Assembly (NCBI GenBank): GCA_007118195.1
Contig: SKSA01000100.1
Location: 1-17,849, forward strand
Direction: 5' to 3'
Length of the DNA stretch: 17,849 bases
Origin: Anaerobacillus sp.
GTDB lineage: Bacteria > Bacillota > Bacilli > Bacillales > Anaerobacillaceae
Below, in pieces: positions 5,906-13,348 of the stretch (the stretch's first letter is position 1; every line of letters starts with the position of its first letter). The notes beneath the pieces are model-generated. The model did no database searches. It was not told the origin of the DNA and saw nothing but the letters and a program-made list of their open reading frames with translations. A program made the position numbers and the translations under genes.

Positions 5906-6523
5906 CTATCCTCCTATTCCCATTAAATAGACAACTGTAAAAATGAATACCCAGACAACATCAATAAAGTGCCAGTATAAACTTGCTAAATAAAACTTCG
6001 GTGCGTTTGTTAATGTTAAGCCACCTTTACGATAACGGATTAAAAGAGTAATAATCCAACCAATTCCAAAGGCAACGTGAGCCCCGTGAAATCCTACTAA
6101 CGTATAAAAAGCAGATCCAAATGCACTCGATGTAAATGTTAGACCTTGGTTTGTATAATCAATAAACTCATAAATTTCTAGACCTAAGAAAGTTACACCT
6201 AACGCTACTGTTACCCACATCCAAACGAGCATTTGCTTGAAGTTACCTTTTTTCATTGCTAACATCGCAAACACACTCGTTAAACTACTTGTGAGTAAGA
6301 TCATTGTCATTATAAAGACAAGTGGTAAGTGAAAAATGTCTGCTGCTGTTGGTCCACCAGCTGTTCCGTTACGTAATCCTAAATACGTTCCGAAGAGACT
6401 AGCAAAAAGTACTGTTTCTCCACCAAGGAAAAACCAGAAAGCTAAAAACTTATTACGTCCTTCAAGAGTTGCTTTTTCAGGATTTGGAGGAAGCGTGCCC
6501 GTATTATGTGCTGCGTGACCCAT
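5906..6523 (-). CDS. ctaE: cytochrome caa3 oxidase subunit III
   Basis: The 205-residue protein has five membrane helices and the COX3 patterns FLGGETVLFASLFGTYLGLRN near residue 32, FYTLVGFHGAHVAFGIGW near 140 and SLYWHFIDVVWVFIFTVVYL near the C-terminus. Five helices, rather than seven, is usual for Bacillus CtaE. It is the non-catalytic subunit III that packs on subunit I. The ATG at 6523 lies one base after the ctaD stop, and its TAAGGAGGT ribosome site is inside the end of ctaD, implying coupled translation. Confidence 0.95.
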   Translation of the reverse strand: MGHAAHNTGTLPPNPEKATLEGRNKFLAFWFFLGGETVLFASLFGTYLGLRNGTAGGPTAADIFHLPLVFIMTMILLTSSLTSVFAMLAMKKGNFKQMLVWMWVTVALGVTFLGLEIYEFIDYTNQGLTFTSSAFGSAFYTLVGFHGAHVAFGIGWIITLLIRYRKGGLTLTNAPKFYLASLYWHFIDVVWVFIFTVVYLMGIGG

Positions 6524-6524
6524 C

Positions 6525-8357
6525 TTATCCTACCTCCTTATCTTGCTGAATCTCTTCCACTGGAATGTGATAGCCGTGATCTTCTTTCACTGATCTCACA
6601 ACCATACAACCTAATGTGATACCAAGACCGACCACTGAAATCCAGTACGTGTGATAGATAAATCCAAAACTTGCAATAAATAGTCCGATAGACATAATCA
6701 CTGGTAAAATCGATCCGTTTGGCATATGAATGTCACCAAGTGGTTCTGCTACCGGCATTTTCTTGTTTCCTTGCATCTTTTCATACCATAATGCATCAAG
6801 CTCACGCGCAACTGGCGTTTGAGCAAAGTTATACTCTGGAACTGGCGTAGGTGTTGCCCACTCTAACGTACGACCATCCCAAGGGTCAGCTACTGCTTTG
6901 TCGTTTCTTGAAACAAAAATATTTACAAGAAGAAGTATAAATGCTACAGCCATAAAGAAGGCCCCAATTGTACTAATAAAATTCAGGTCATTTAAGCCTT
7001 GGCCATCTAAATAAGAAGCAACACGTCTAGGCATACCCATTAAGCCTAAGAAATGCTGAACGAAGAACGTTAAATGGAACCCGAATAAGAATAACCAGAA
7101 AAACCATTTTCCTAACGTTTCATTTAACATATATCCGAAAATCTTTGGCCACCAATAAAATGTACCAGCGAATAATCCGAATACAACCCCACCGATAATC
7201 ACGTAGTGGAAGTGAGCAACTACGAAATATGTGTCATGGAACTGGTAGTTTGCTGCTGAAGTCGCAAGCATAACCCCCGTTACTCCACCTAATACGAATG
7301 AAGGAATAAACCCTAAAGCAAATAGATTCGCCGTTGTAAATTTAATTCGTCCACCCCAAATAGTTAGTAACCAGTTAAATATTTTAATTCCTGTTGGAAC
7401 AGCAATCGCCATTGTTGCAACAGCAAAAATGGCATTAGCAACAGGTCCCATACCAACTGTAAACATATGGTGCGCCCACACCATGAAACCTAAGAAACCA
7501 ATAATAAGCGTTGCAAATACCATTGCACTATACCCAAATAAACGCTTTTTCGAAAAAGTAGAGAGTACTTCAGAGAAGATACCAAACGCTGGTAAAACTA
7601 AAATATACACTTCTGGATGCCCAAATATCCAGAATAAATGCTGCCAAATAACAACGTTACCGCCTGCTTCGACAATAAAGTAATTTGCACCGAATAGACG
7701 TTCAAACATTAGTAGGAAAAGACCAACTGTTAATGCAGGGAAAGCAAATAAAATAAGTGCTGATGCTACGAATGAACTCCATGTAAACAATGGCATTTTC
7801 ATCATTGTCATGCCCGGTGCTCTCATCGTAATAATCGTTACGAGGAAGTTAATTCCTCCAATTAATGTTCCTGCGCCACTAATTTGTAAACCTAATACAT
7901 AGTAATCTAACCCTGTACTTGCATATTCTGCACTTGATAATGGAACGTATGCTGTCCAACCTGCATCAGGGGCTCCCCCAAAGAACCAACTGAGGTTCAG
8001 CAATATTCCACCAGATAAAAACAACCAAAAACCTAATGAATTTAAAAATGGAAATGCTACATCACGCGCACCTATTTGTAAAGGCACGATAAAATTCATA
8101 AGTCCAAATAGTAACGGCATTGCCGCTAAAAAGATCATTGTAGTACCATGCATTGTAATAAGTTCATTAAATGCTTGTGCACTGACAAAATTTGACTCTG
8201 GAAACATTAGCTGAATTCGAATTAACATGGCTTCTAGTCCACCTAACGCGAAAAAGAACGCACCGGCAACCAAATACATAATTCCTATTTTTTTATGGTC
8301 AACAGTCGTCAGCCAATCCCAAAGTGCGCTTTTTGTTAAAGCTTGTGAGTTTGACAA
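6525..8357 (-). CDS. ctaD: cytochrome caa3 oxidase subunit I (heme-copper catalytic subunit)
   Basis: The 610-residue protein is the oxygen-reducing subunit. Ligands visible: H70 (HGTTM) and H384 for low-spin heme a; H247, H296 and H297 for CuB; Y251 four residues after H247 for the Tyr-His crosslink; H382 for heme a3 (HDTYFVVAHFHYV). Twelve core helices plus an added C-terminal pair after about residue 545 fit the Bacillus caa3 type. The start is TTG at 8357, with AAGGAGGT 9 bases upstream and the product beginning MSNSQALTKSALWDWLTTVDHKKIG. It follows ctaC by 21 bases and touches ctaE. It reduces O2 to water while pumping protons in the cytoplasmic membrane. Confidence 0.97.
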   Translation of the reverse strand: MSNSQALTKSALWDWLTTVDHKKIGIMYLVAGAFFFALGGLEAMLIRIQLMFPESNFVSAQAFNELITMHGTTMIFLAAMPLLFGLMNFIVPLQIGARDVAFPFLNSLGFWLFLSGGILLNLSWFFGGAPDAGWTAYVPLSSAEYASTGLDYYVLGLQISGAGTLIGGINFLVTIITMRAPGMTMMKMPLFTWSSFVASALILFAFPALTVGLFLLMFERLFGANYFIVEAGGNVVIWQHLFWIFGHPEVYILVLPAFGIFSEVLSTFSKKRLFGYSAMVFATLIIGFLGFMVWAHHMFTVGMGPVANAIFAVATMAIAVPTGIKIFNWLLTIWGGRIKFTTANLFALGFIPSFVLGGVTGVMLATSAANYQFHDTYFVVAHFHYVIIGGVVFGLFAGTFYWWPKIFGYMLNETLGKWFFWLFLFGFHLTFFVQHFLGLMGMPRRVASYLDGQGLNDLNFISTIGAFFMAVAFILLLVNIFVSRNDKAVADPWDGRTLEWATPTPVPEYNFAQTPVARELDALWYEKMQGNKKMPVAEPLGDIHMPNGSILPVIMSIGLFIASFGFIYHTYWISVVGLGITLGCMVVRSVKEDHGYHIPVEEIQQDKEVG

Positions 8358-8378
8358 TGAAATTTACCTCCTTTTCGG

Positions 8379-9392
8379 CTAGTCTAGGACTTTTAAGCCC
8401 TTCATATATTCGATTAATGCTTTCATATCATCTTCATTCAGATGATTAAACGGCGGCATCTTGTTACCAGGCTTTGTTTCAGCTGGGTAGCGAAGCCATT
8501 TTTCTAAATTTTCTTCATTAAATTCTAAGAAGCCTGCAATAACTTCTCTTTCTCCAAAGTTTGTAAGATCTGGTCCACCGCTAGCTGGATTTCCTCCAAC
8601 TCCACCAACAGCATGACAGCCTATGCAACTTGCTTGGAAAACTTCACGACCAGTTTCGGCTAATTGACTTGCTGGTTCTTGTTCTGGCCCGATCATGTTC
8701 GTTGCCCACTTGTCAAAAACATCTCGTTCAACAGAAATAACTCTGAAGTCCATCAACCAGTGTCCTTCACCACAAAGCTCTGTACACTTTCCTTTGTAAA
8801 CTCCAGGGTGAGAAGCCTCAAGCCACATTTCATTCGTTATTCCTGGGACATTATCTTGTTTACCAGCTAAAGCCGGAACCCAGAACGAATGCATAACATC
8901 AGAAGCTTCTAGATTAACTAAAATCTTTGTGTTAGTAGGAATATACATATCTTGCCCTGCAACGATATCATGGTCTGGATATTCAAACTCCCACCAAAAC
9001 TGATGTGCTGTTACATTTACTGTAATTGAATTTTCATCTGCTTCCACATTTGCCAAAGTAAACGTATCCATTACATTCGGGATTGCAAGTATTAGTAGCA
9101 AAATGACTGGAATTGTTGTCCAGATGATCTCTAATGTTTTACTACCCTCTACTTGCTTAGGAATATGTGTATCTCCGGGTTTTTCTCTAAAACGAATGAG
9201 AGCAATTGCAAAGATAACAAAAACGACAACGATCACAATAATCATGATATACAAGCTTAACTTAATAAGTGATAGCTGCATCTCTGCTACAGGTCCTTGA
9301 GGATCAAGGGCACTTAAATTTACTTCGCCACAGCCCGCAAGCAACAACAAAAGTGCTGATAACGGGAGTAGACGGCCAAGTTGTTTCATCAA
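8379..9392 (-). CDS. ctaC: cytochrome caa3 oxidase subunit II with fused cytochrome c domain (lipoprotein)
   Basis: The 337-residue protein starts with a lipoprotein signal (LLLLAGC, lipidated C21) and two membrane helices (about 44-66 and 88-108). The cupredoxin domain follows, with CuA ligands H168, C203, C207, H211 and M214 (CTELCGEGHWLM). A C-terminal cytochrome c domain has CIGCH (C256, C259, H260) and a likely axial M312 in KPGNKMPP. This makes it the cytochrome-c-bearing subunit of caa3. Start choice is close: TTG at 9392 lies 9 bases and ATG at 9389 lies 12 bases after GGGAGG, a one-residue difference. It lies about 40 bases after ctaB with no terminator between, so they are probably one transcript. 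Confidence 0.96.
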   Translation of the reverse strand: MMKQLGRLLPLSALLLLLAGCGEVNLSALDPQGPVAEMQLSLIKLSLYIMIIVIVVVFVIFAIALIRFREKPGDTHIPKQVEGSKTLEIIWTTIPVILLLILAIPNVMDTFTLANVEADENSITVNVTAHQFWWEFEYPDHDIVAGQDMYIPTNTKILVNLEASDVMHSFWVPALAGKQDNVPGITNEMWLEASHPGVYKGKCTELCGEGHWLMDFRVISVERDVFDKWATNMIGPEQEPASQLAETGREVFQASCIGCHAVGGVGGNPASGGPDLTNFGEREVIAGFLEFNEENLEKWLRYPAETKPGNKMPPFNHLNEDDMKALIEYMKGLKVLD

Positions 9393-9431
9393 AGTAGTAA
9401 ACCTCCCTTTTTAAAATATGTGATTATATTT

Positions 9432-10364
9432 CTAAACAATGTGGATGACAATCATAAGAATAAAAATAATTGTTAAGTAGTTAAGGGAATAAACAAACAT
9501 TAATCTCGCCCATTTAATATCATCCTTCATGAAGAAGCCCGCAAGTCCAAGAGCTAACCAACCTACTCCTAAAATTGCTGCAATCGAAGTATAAACAGGT
9601 CCAAACGTCGGTGATAATAGCAGTGAAATTGGAATAAGTGCTGCAACATAGAAAACCATTTGACGTTTAGTTACTGCAAAACCTGCTACGACAGGAAGCA
9701 TAGGAATGCCTGCTTTGCGATATTCCTCACAGCGCTTCATTGCTAAAGCAAAAAAGTGAGGTGGTTGCCAAATGAACATAATTAAAAATAATACCCAGGC
9801 AACCGGGTTTAACCCTGCATCAATTGCCGCCCAACCAATCAGTGGAGGAACCGCTCCTGATACACTACCTACAATTGTATTTAATGATGTTGTTCTTTTT
9901 GTCCACATCGTGTAGATAACAACGTAAAAAATTAAACCTATTAAACCTAGCACACCTGCACTTAAAGAGGCTAGGAATAAAAAGACAAGGCCTAATGAAG
10001 ATAAAGTGAGACCGAATATTAACACCTGGTTATCTGGAATTTTTCCGGTTACCGTCGGTCTTTCGTTTGTTCTTTCCATTAAATGGTCAATATCTCTATC
10101 GATGTAATTATTTAAACTACATCCACCTGCCATAACAAGAGCCGAACCTAACAACCCAAAAATGACTAGATGTATATTTGAGATTAATTGAATATCCATA
10201 TAATAAGCTGCTAAAAACATCCCTGCAAAAGCTGTAATCATATTCGACATAACAATTCCAACCTTTGTTAACGCAAGAAAATCTTTCCACCTAACATCAG
10301 TATTTGATGTATTAGTAATAGTTGTTTCAATCACTTTTGCACCTTCTAAAACCGTTTTATTCAA
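9432..10364 (-). CDS. ctaB: protoheme IX farnesyltransferase (heme O synthase)
   Basis: The 310-residue UbiA-family membrane enzyme adds a farnesyl group to heme B to make heme O, the precursor of heme A for the oxidase encoded next door. Nine or so hydrophobic segments are seen. The substrate motif [25 protein letters not shown] is near residue 90-115, with a second acidic region around [15 protein letters not shown] (near 215). TTG at 10364 is chosen because GGGGGTGA, close to the Shine-Dalgarno consensus, ends 5 bases upstream; GTG codons at 10379 and 10373 sit at or inside that ribosome site and are unlikely. It heads the minus-strand cta operon and diverges from ctaA. Confidence 0.95.
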   Translation of the reverse strand: MNKTVLEGAKVIETTITNTSNTDVRWKDFLALTKVGIVMSNMITAFAGMFLAAYYMDIQLISNIHLVIFGLLGSALVMAGGCSLNNYIDRDIDHLMERTNERPTVTGKIPDNQVLIFGLTLSSLGLVFLFLASLSAGVLGLIGLIFYVVIYTMWTKRTTSLNTIVGSVSGAVPPLIGWAAIDAGLNPVAWVLFLIMFIWQPPHFFALAMKRCEEYRKAGIPMLPVVAGFAVTKRQMVFYVAALIPISLLLSPTFGPVYTSIAAILGVGWLALGLAGFFMKDDIKWARLMFVYSLNYLTIIFILMIVIHIV

Positions 10365-10569
10365 GATTTTCACCCCCACAAGTTATTAAACTAAAACTAT
10401 ATCATCGGATATATAATTACAGAATGTTAAAGATTAAACACCCTGTATTTCAATCCAAAAATGCAGCAACCTTTTTCCTTAATTTCAGTCATTTACCTCA
10501 ATGTGATCGCATAAATAACATATACTAGTTAAATAACATGATCTTAGTGGAAAACGACTTAACAATCAC

Positions 10570-10602
10570 ATTATAAATGAAAACGCAGTGATTTTCATCA
10601 CT
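10570..10602 (-). promoter_or_regulatory. CRP/FNR-like palindrome and candidate ctaB promoter
   Basis: AGTGATTTTCATCACT (10587-10602) is a perfect 16-bp palindrome of CRP/FNR type (TGTGA-N6-TCACA with one symmetrical change). On the minus strand a TATAAT (10575-10570) follows 11 bases after it, so the box would be centred near -31. The -35 (TGAAAA) is poor and the leader to ctaB would be about 200 bases. The rest of the 10380-10757 divergent gap holds the ctaA promoter and no open frame I can support. Confidence 0.4.
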
Positions 10603-10683
10603 TATATTTTCCATTTTTATATTCTTACCAAGATTGTAACATTTTTATATTGCTAAAGGTAATTATATGCTTAATATGGTAAA

Positions 10684-10712
10684 TTGACAATTTCGTATTT
10701 TGTACTTAAAAT
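10684..10712 (+). promoter_or_regulatory. sigma-A promoter of ctaA
   Basis: A perfect TTGACA (10684-10689), a 17-base spacer and TAAAAT (10707-10712, 5 of 6 matches) lie 46 bases before the ctaA start. This is one of the best sigma-A promoters in the window. No operator overlaps it visibly; the CRP/FNR-like palindrome lies about 120 bases upstream of the expected start. Confidence 0.72.
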
Positions 10713-10757
10713 GAGATAGGCAACAAATCCGTATAATAAAAAGGTCAGGTGAGCACC

Positions 10758-11660
10758 TTGAATAAAAAACTTAAAATCTTTTCAATTGTAACCACCATCG
10801 GAATGATCATTGTCCTACTCCAAGGAGCATTAGTTACAAAAACTGAGTCTGGACAAGGTTGTGGCGATTCTTGGCCACTTTGCCACGGTCAAGTAATTCC
10901 TGAATCAATTTCAACTGCCGAAACGATGATCGAATATAGTCACCGCTTTGTTTCTGGGATTCTTGGATTAATGGTTATTATTCTAGCAATTTGGATGTGG
11001 AGAAAATTTCCACATGTTAGAGAGACAAAATTCCTTTCCATCATTGCTATATTATTTATTATTTTCCAAGGATTGTTAGGTGCTGCTGCTGTTATGTGGG
11101 GACAATCCTCAGCCGTACTAGCATTACATTTCGGTTTTTCATTAATTTCATTTGCTAGTGTACTGTTATTAACCATTCTTGTTTTTGAAGAAGACAAAGG
11201 CCTGAGTATACGCTTGCCACGTATAACAAAACAACTTAAAGCATTTATCTATTTCATATTTATTTATCTATATATTGTTGTATACACAGGTGCACTCGTT
11301 CGCCACACTGGTTCAAGCCTAGCATGCGCTGGTTGGCCATTATGTAATGGCCAAGTAATACCACAGTTACAAAGTAGCATTGCCGTCCAGTTTGGACATC
11401 GTGTAGCTGCCGGCTTATTCTTTTTGATTATTTTAGCCCTTGCTTATCATGTATACAAAAACTATAAAGACGAAACAGCACTTCGTTATACCACGTTTAT
11501 ATCGTTATTTTTAGTTACTGCACAAGTCGCTAGTGGTGCTTACGTTGTATTTACACAAATGAGCTTATTGTCAGCCATGCTCCACGCCTTTTTAATCACA
11601 TGTTTATTTGGAGCAATTAGTTATTTAGTCATGCTTGCAACAAGATCTAATTCCAAGTAA
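10758..11660 (+). CDS. ctaA: heme A synthase
   Basis: The 300-residue eight-helix membrane enzyme oxidises heme O to heme A. The two four-helix halves each show a Cys pair and heme-ligand histidines: C35 and C42 in CGDSWPLCHG, H62 in EYSHR, H124 in LHFG, then C190 and C196 in CAGWPLCNG, H214 in GHRV and H276 in LHAF. TTG at 10758 is preferred to GTG at 10749: AGGTGA then falls at proper spacing, and the N-terminus MNKKLKI and C35/C42 numbering match B. subtilis CtaA. It is transcribed away from ctaB, the same divergent arrangement as in B. subtilis. Its transcript ends at a clear terminator after an inserted repeat element. Confidence 0.95.
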   Translation: MNKKLKIFSIVTTIGMIIVLLQGALVTKTESGQGCGDSWPLCHGQVIPESISTAETMIEYSHRFVSGILGLMVIILAIWMWRKFPHVRETKFLSIIAILFIIFQGLLGAAAVMWGQSSAVLALHFGFSLISFASVLLLTILVFEEDKGLSIRLPRITKQLKAFIYFIFIYLYIVVYTGALVRHTGSSLACAGWPLCNGQVIPQLQSSIAVQFGHRVAAGLFFLIILALAYHVYKNYKDETALRYTTFISLFLVTAQVASGAYVVFTQMSLLSAMLHAFLITCLFGAISYLVMLATRSNSK

Positions 11661-11694
11661 TAGAACAACCATGAGAATCTTCTCTCAACCCAAT

Positions 11695-11788
11695 ATGTAA
11701 ATGTCGGCCGGCTTCCTTTCACTGCGCTGTTATCTCTGGCGATATAAAGGCTTGTTTAAGGAAAGCAACCGACCATTTATTTTTACAC
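11695..11788. repeat. REP/MITE-like intergenic element, copy B
   Basis: A 94-base block begins ATGTAAATGTCGGCCGGC and ends ACCGACCATTTATTTTTACAC. The ends are imperfect inverted repeats, CGGCCGGCTTCCTTT against AAGGAAAGCAACCGACC. The arrangement matches copy A at 2293-2468, with a shorter interior. It lies between the ctaA stop and its terminator, with no coding frame. Confidence 0.6.
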
Positions 11789-11791
11789 AGA

Positions 11792-11830
11792 AAAAAGACT
11801 AGGACTTTGAAATGAATTCCTAGTCTTTTT
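11792..11830. terminator. terminator of ctaA
   Basis: AAAAAGACTAGGA (11792-11804) and TCCTAGTCTTTTT (11818-11830) are perfectly complementary over 13 bases with a 13-base loop, ending in five T on both strands. It closes the ctaA unit and insulates the NADH dehydrogenase gene downstream. Confidence 0.9.
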
Positions 11831-11925
11831 ACTATATTCTTATAATCATCCTATTCATTAATATTTTTCCAAACAGTCGATCACCTCATTGTTCTTTTAA
11901 TGTTCATAAGTCGGGTAAGGATATT

Positions 11926-11943
11926 TTGTGAAACATTTCACAA
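11926..11943. promoter_or_regulatory. Rex operator of the NADH dehydrogenase gene
   Basis: TTGTGAAACATTTCACAA fits the Rex consensus TTGTGAA-N4-TTCACAA exactly in both arms. The palindrome extends one more T/A pair on each side. Rex is the NAD+/NADH-sensing repressor of low-GC Gram-positives, and B. subtilis Rex controls its own ndh gene. The site overlaps a candidate -35 (TTCACA). Confidence 0.82.
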
Positions 11944-11985
11944 ACTTACTTTTCATTGCATATATTGGTATTGAATATAGATAAT
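11937..11985 (+). promoter_or_regulatory. candidate promoters of the NADH dehydrogenase gene
   Basis: Two sigma-A arrangements are possible. One is TTCACA (11937-11942) with an 18-base spacer and TATATT (11961-11966), whose -35 lies in the Rex site. The other is TTGCAT (11956-11961), an 18-base spacer and GATAAT (11980-11985). A 13-base direct repeat CAAACTTACTTTT flanks this region at 11941-11953 and 11989-12001. Confidence 0.45.
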
Positions 11986-12034
11986 TCGCAAACTTACTTT
12001 TTTAGAATAAATTAGGACTAGGAAGGTGTTCATT

Positions 12035-13219
12035 ATGAAAAAAAAACAAATTGTTATTCTTGGCGGTGGGTATGCGGGTGTAATGACTGCTATAAATTTA
12101 CAAAAAAAAATAAAAAATAAGGAAGCAGATATTATTTTAGTAAATTATGAGGATTACCAATATTTAACAACAAAGTTACATGAACCTCCAGCAGGTACAT
12201 TACAAGAAGATAAAATTAAAATAATGATTAATGAGATCATTGACACTAATAAAGTCATCTTTAAAAAAGCAACTGTTATCGGTATTGATAAGGAAAACAA
12301 AAAAGTCCTCTTAGGAAATGAAAAACTAGATTATGATTACTTAGTTGTCGCATTCGGAGCCGTTCCTGAGACCTTTGAAACACCAGGTGTAAAAGAGCAC
12401 GCATATTTCATTTACAATTTTGATAGTATTCACCAACTAAGAAATCAAATTAAAACTATGTTTCAAACATATAGTAAAGAAGCGAACGACGATTTATTAA
12501 GCTTCATAGTCGTTGGTGGAGGCTTTACTGGTGTTGAATTTTTATCAGAATTAGCGTACAATGCTCCAGCCTTATGTAACAAATATGGGGTTCCTTTAGA
12601 AAAAATTAAGATCAATTGTGTTGAAGCCAGTTCCTCAATCTTAAGGGAATTTGAAGGTGAAATGATTAATTATTCACTTTATGTTCTAGAACAATATGGA
12701 ATTAAGATTAGATGTAATAAGAAAGTGATTAGGTGCGAAAACGATGGAGTAATTTTGGATAATTCAGAGAAAATCTACGGTAATACAATTATTTGGACGG
12801 TAGGTATTAAGGGAACTCACATCTCATCTCAAGCTGGATTTAACGTGATCAATGGTCGTGTGAAGATCAATGAATTTTTACAAGTCCCTGATGAAGAAAA
12901 TATTTTCTTTATCGGTGATAGCAGCATTTATACAGACGAACGAGGGAACGAAGAACCACCAACTGCTCAAATAGCTATTCAACAGGGAGAACATTGTGCT
13001 AGAAACATTGTTGCATTAATCAGAGGAAAAGCTCTAAAACCATTTAAATATATTTATCGAGGAACATTAATGTCTTTAGGTAGAAAGAAGGCTACTGGAG
13101 TTGTCTATGGAATAAAAGTTAAGGGGCGAATTGCCTCATTGTTAAAGAAAGTAACAGAATGGCGCTATTACTTGAAATTAGGTAGTATTAAATTATTTTT
13201 AAAGAAAATGTTTATTTAA
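12035..13219 (+). CDS. ndh: type II NADH dehydrogenase (NDH-2), single-subunit NADH:quinone oxidoreductase
   Basis: The 394-residue flavoprotein has two Rossmann motifs: ILGGGYAG (residues 8-15) for FAD and VVGGGFTGVE (159-168) for NADH. It also has the FAD motif FFIGDSS (291-297) and the quinone-side AQIAIQQGE (311-319). The length and the C-terminal GTLMSLGRKKATG region match B. subtilis Ndh. The enzyme passes electrons from NADH to menaquinone without pumping protons, at the inner face of the membrane. ATG at 12035 follows GGAAGGTG; an upstream GTG at 12026 lies inside that ribosome site. A Rex operator upstream supports the function. The gene is very AT-rich near its start and is not part of the B. 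subtilis pycA-ctaA order. It converges on pycA. Confidence 0.9.
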   Translation: MKKKQIVILGGGYAGVMTAINLQKKIKNKEADIILVNYEDYQYLTTKLHEPPAGTLQEDKIKIMINEIIDTNKVIFKKATVIGIDKENKKVLLGNEKLDYDYLVVAFGAVPETFETPGVKEHAYFIYNFDSIHQLRNQIKTMFQTYSKEANDDLLSFIVVGGGFTGVEFLSELAYNAPALCNKYGVPLEKIKINCVEASSSILREFEGEMINYSLYVLEQYGIKIRCNKKVIRCENDGVILDNSEKIYGNTIIWTVGIKGTHISSQAGFNVINGRVKINEFLQVPDEENIFFIGDSSIYTDERGNEEPPTAQIAIQQGEHCARNIVALIRGKALKPFKYIYRGTLMSLGRKKATGVVYGIKVKGRIASLLKKVTEWRYYLKLGSIKLFLKKMFI

Positions 13220-13231
13220 AATAAGCGGCAG

Positions 13232-13263
13232 AAAAAAACGAGCTCTTATCAGCTCGTTTTTTT
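13232..13263. terminator. bidirectional terminator between ndh and pycA
   Basis: Seven A, ACGAGCT-type stem and seven T: CGAGCT (13239-13244) pairs with AGCTCG (13251-13256), flanked by complementary A7 and T7 runs, with a 6-base loop. It is symmetrical and so should stop both converging genes. It starts 13 bases after the ndh stop and lies about 85 bases after the pycA stop. Confidence 0.92.
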
Positions 13264-13348
13264 ACTTTTATTCATAATACCAATCAATTAGCCACATCAA
13301 TCTACTTCTTTGAGCTTGTGGTGCTGAAAGGGCATTATCAAATTTATT

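Noticed and set aside
10322..10528. 68-codon plus-strand open frame in the ctaB/ctaA gap
   Set aside because: It overlaps the ctaB start, has no ribosome site and its product has no recognisable pattern; the region is better explained as divergent promoter DNA.
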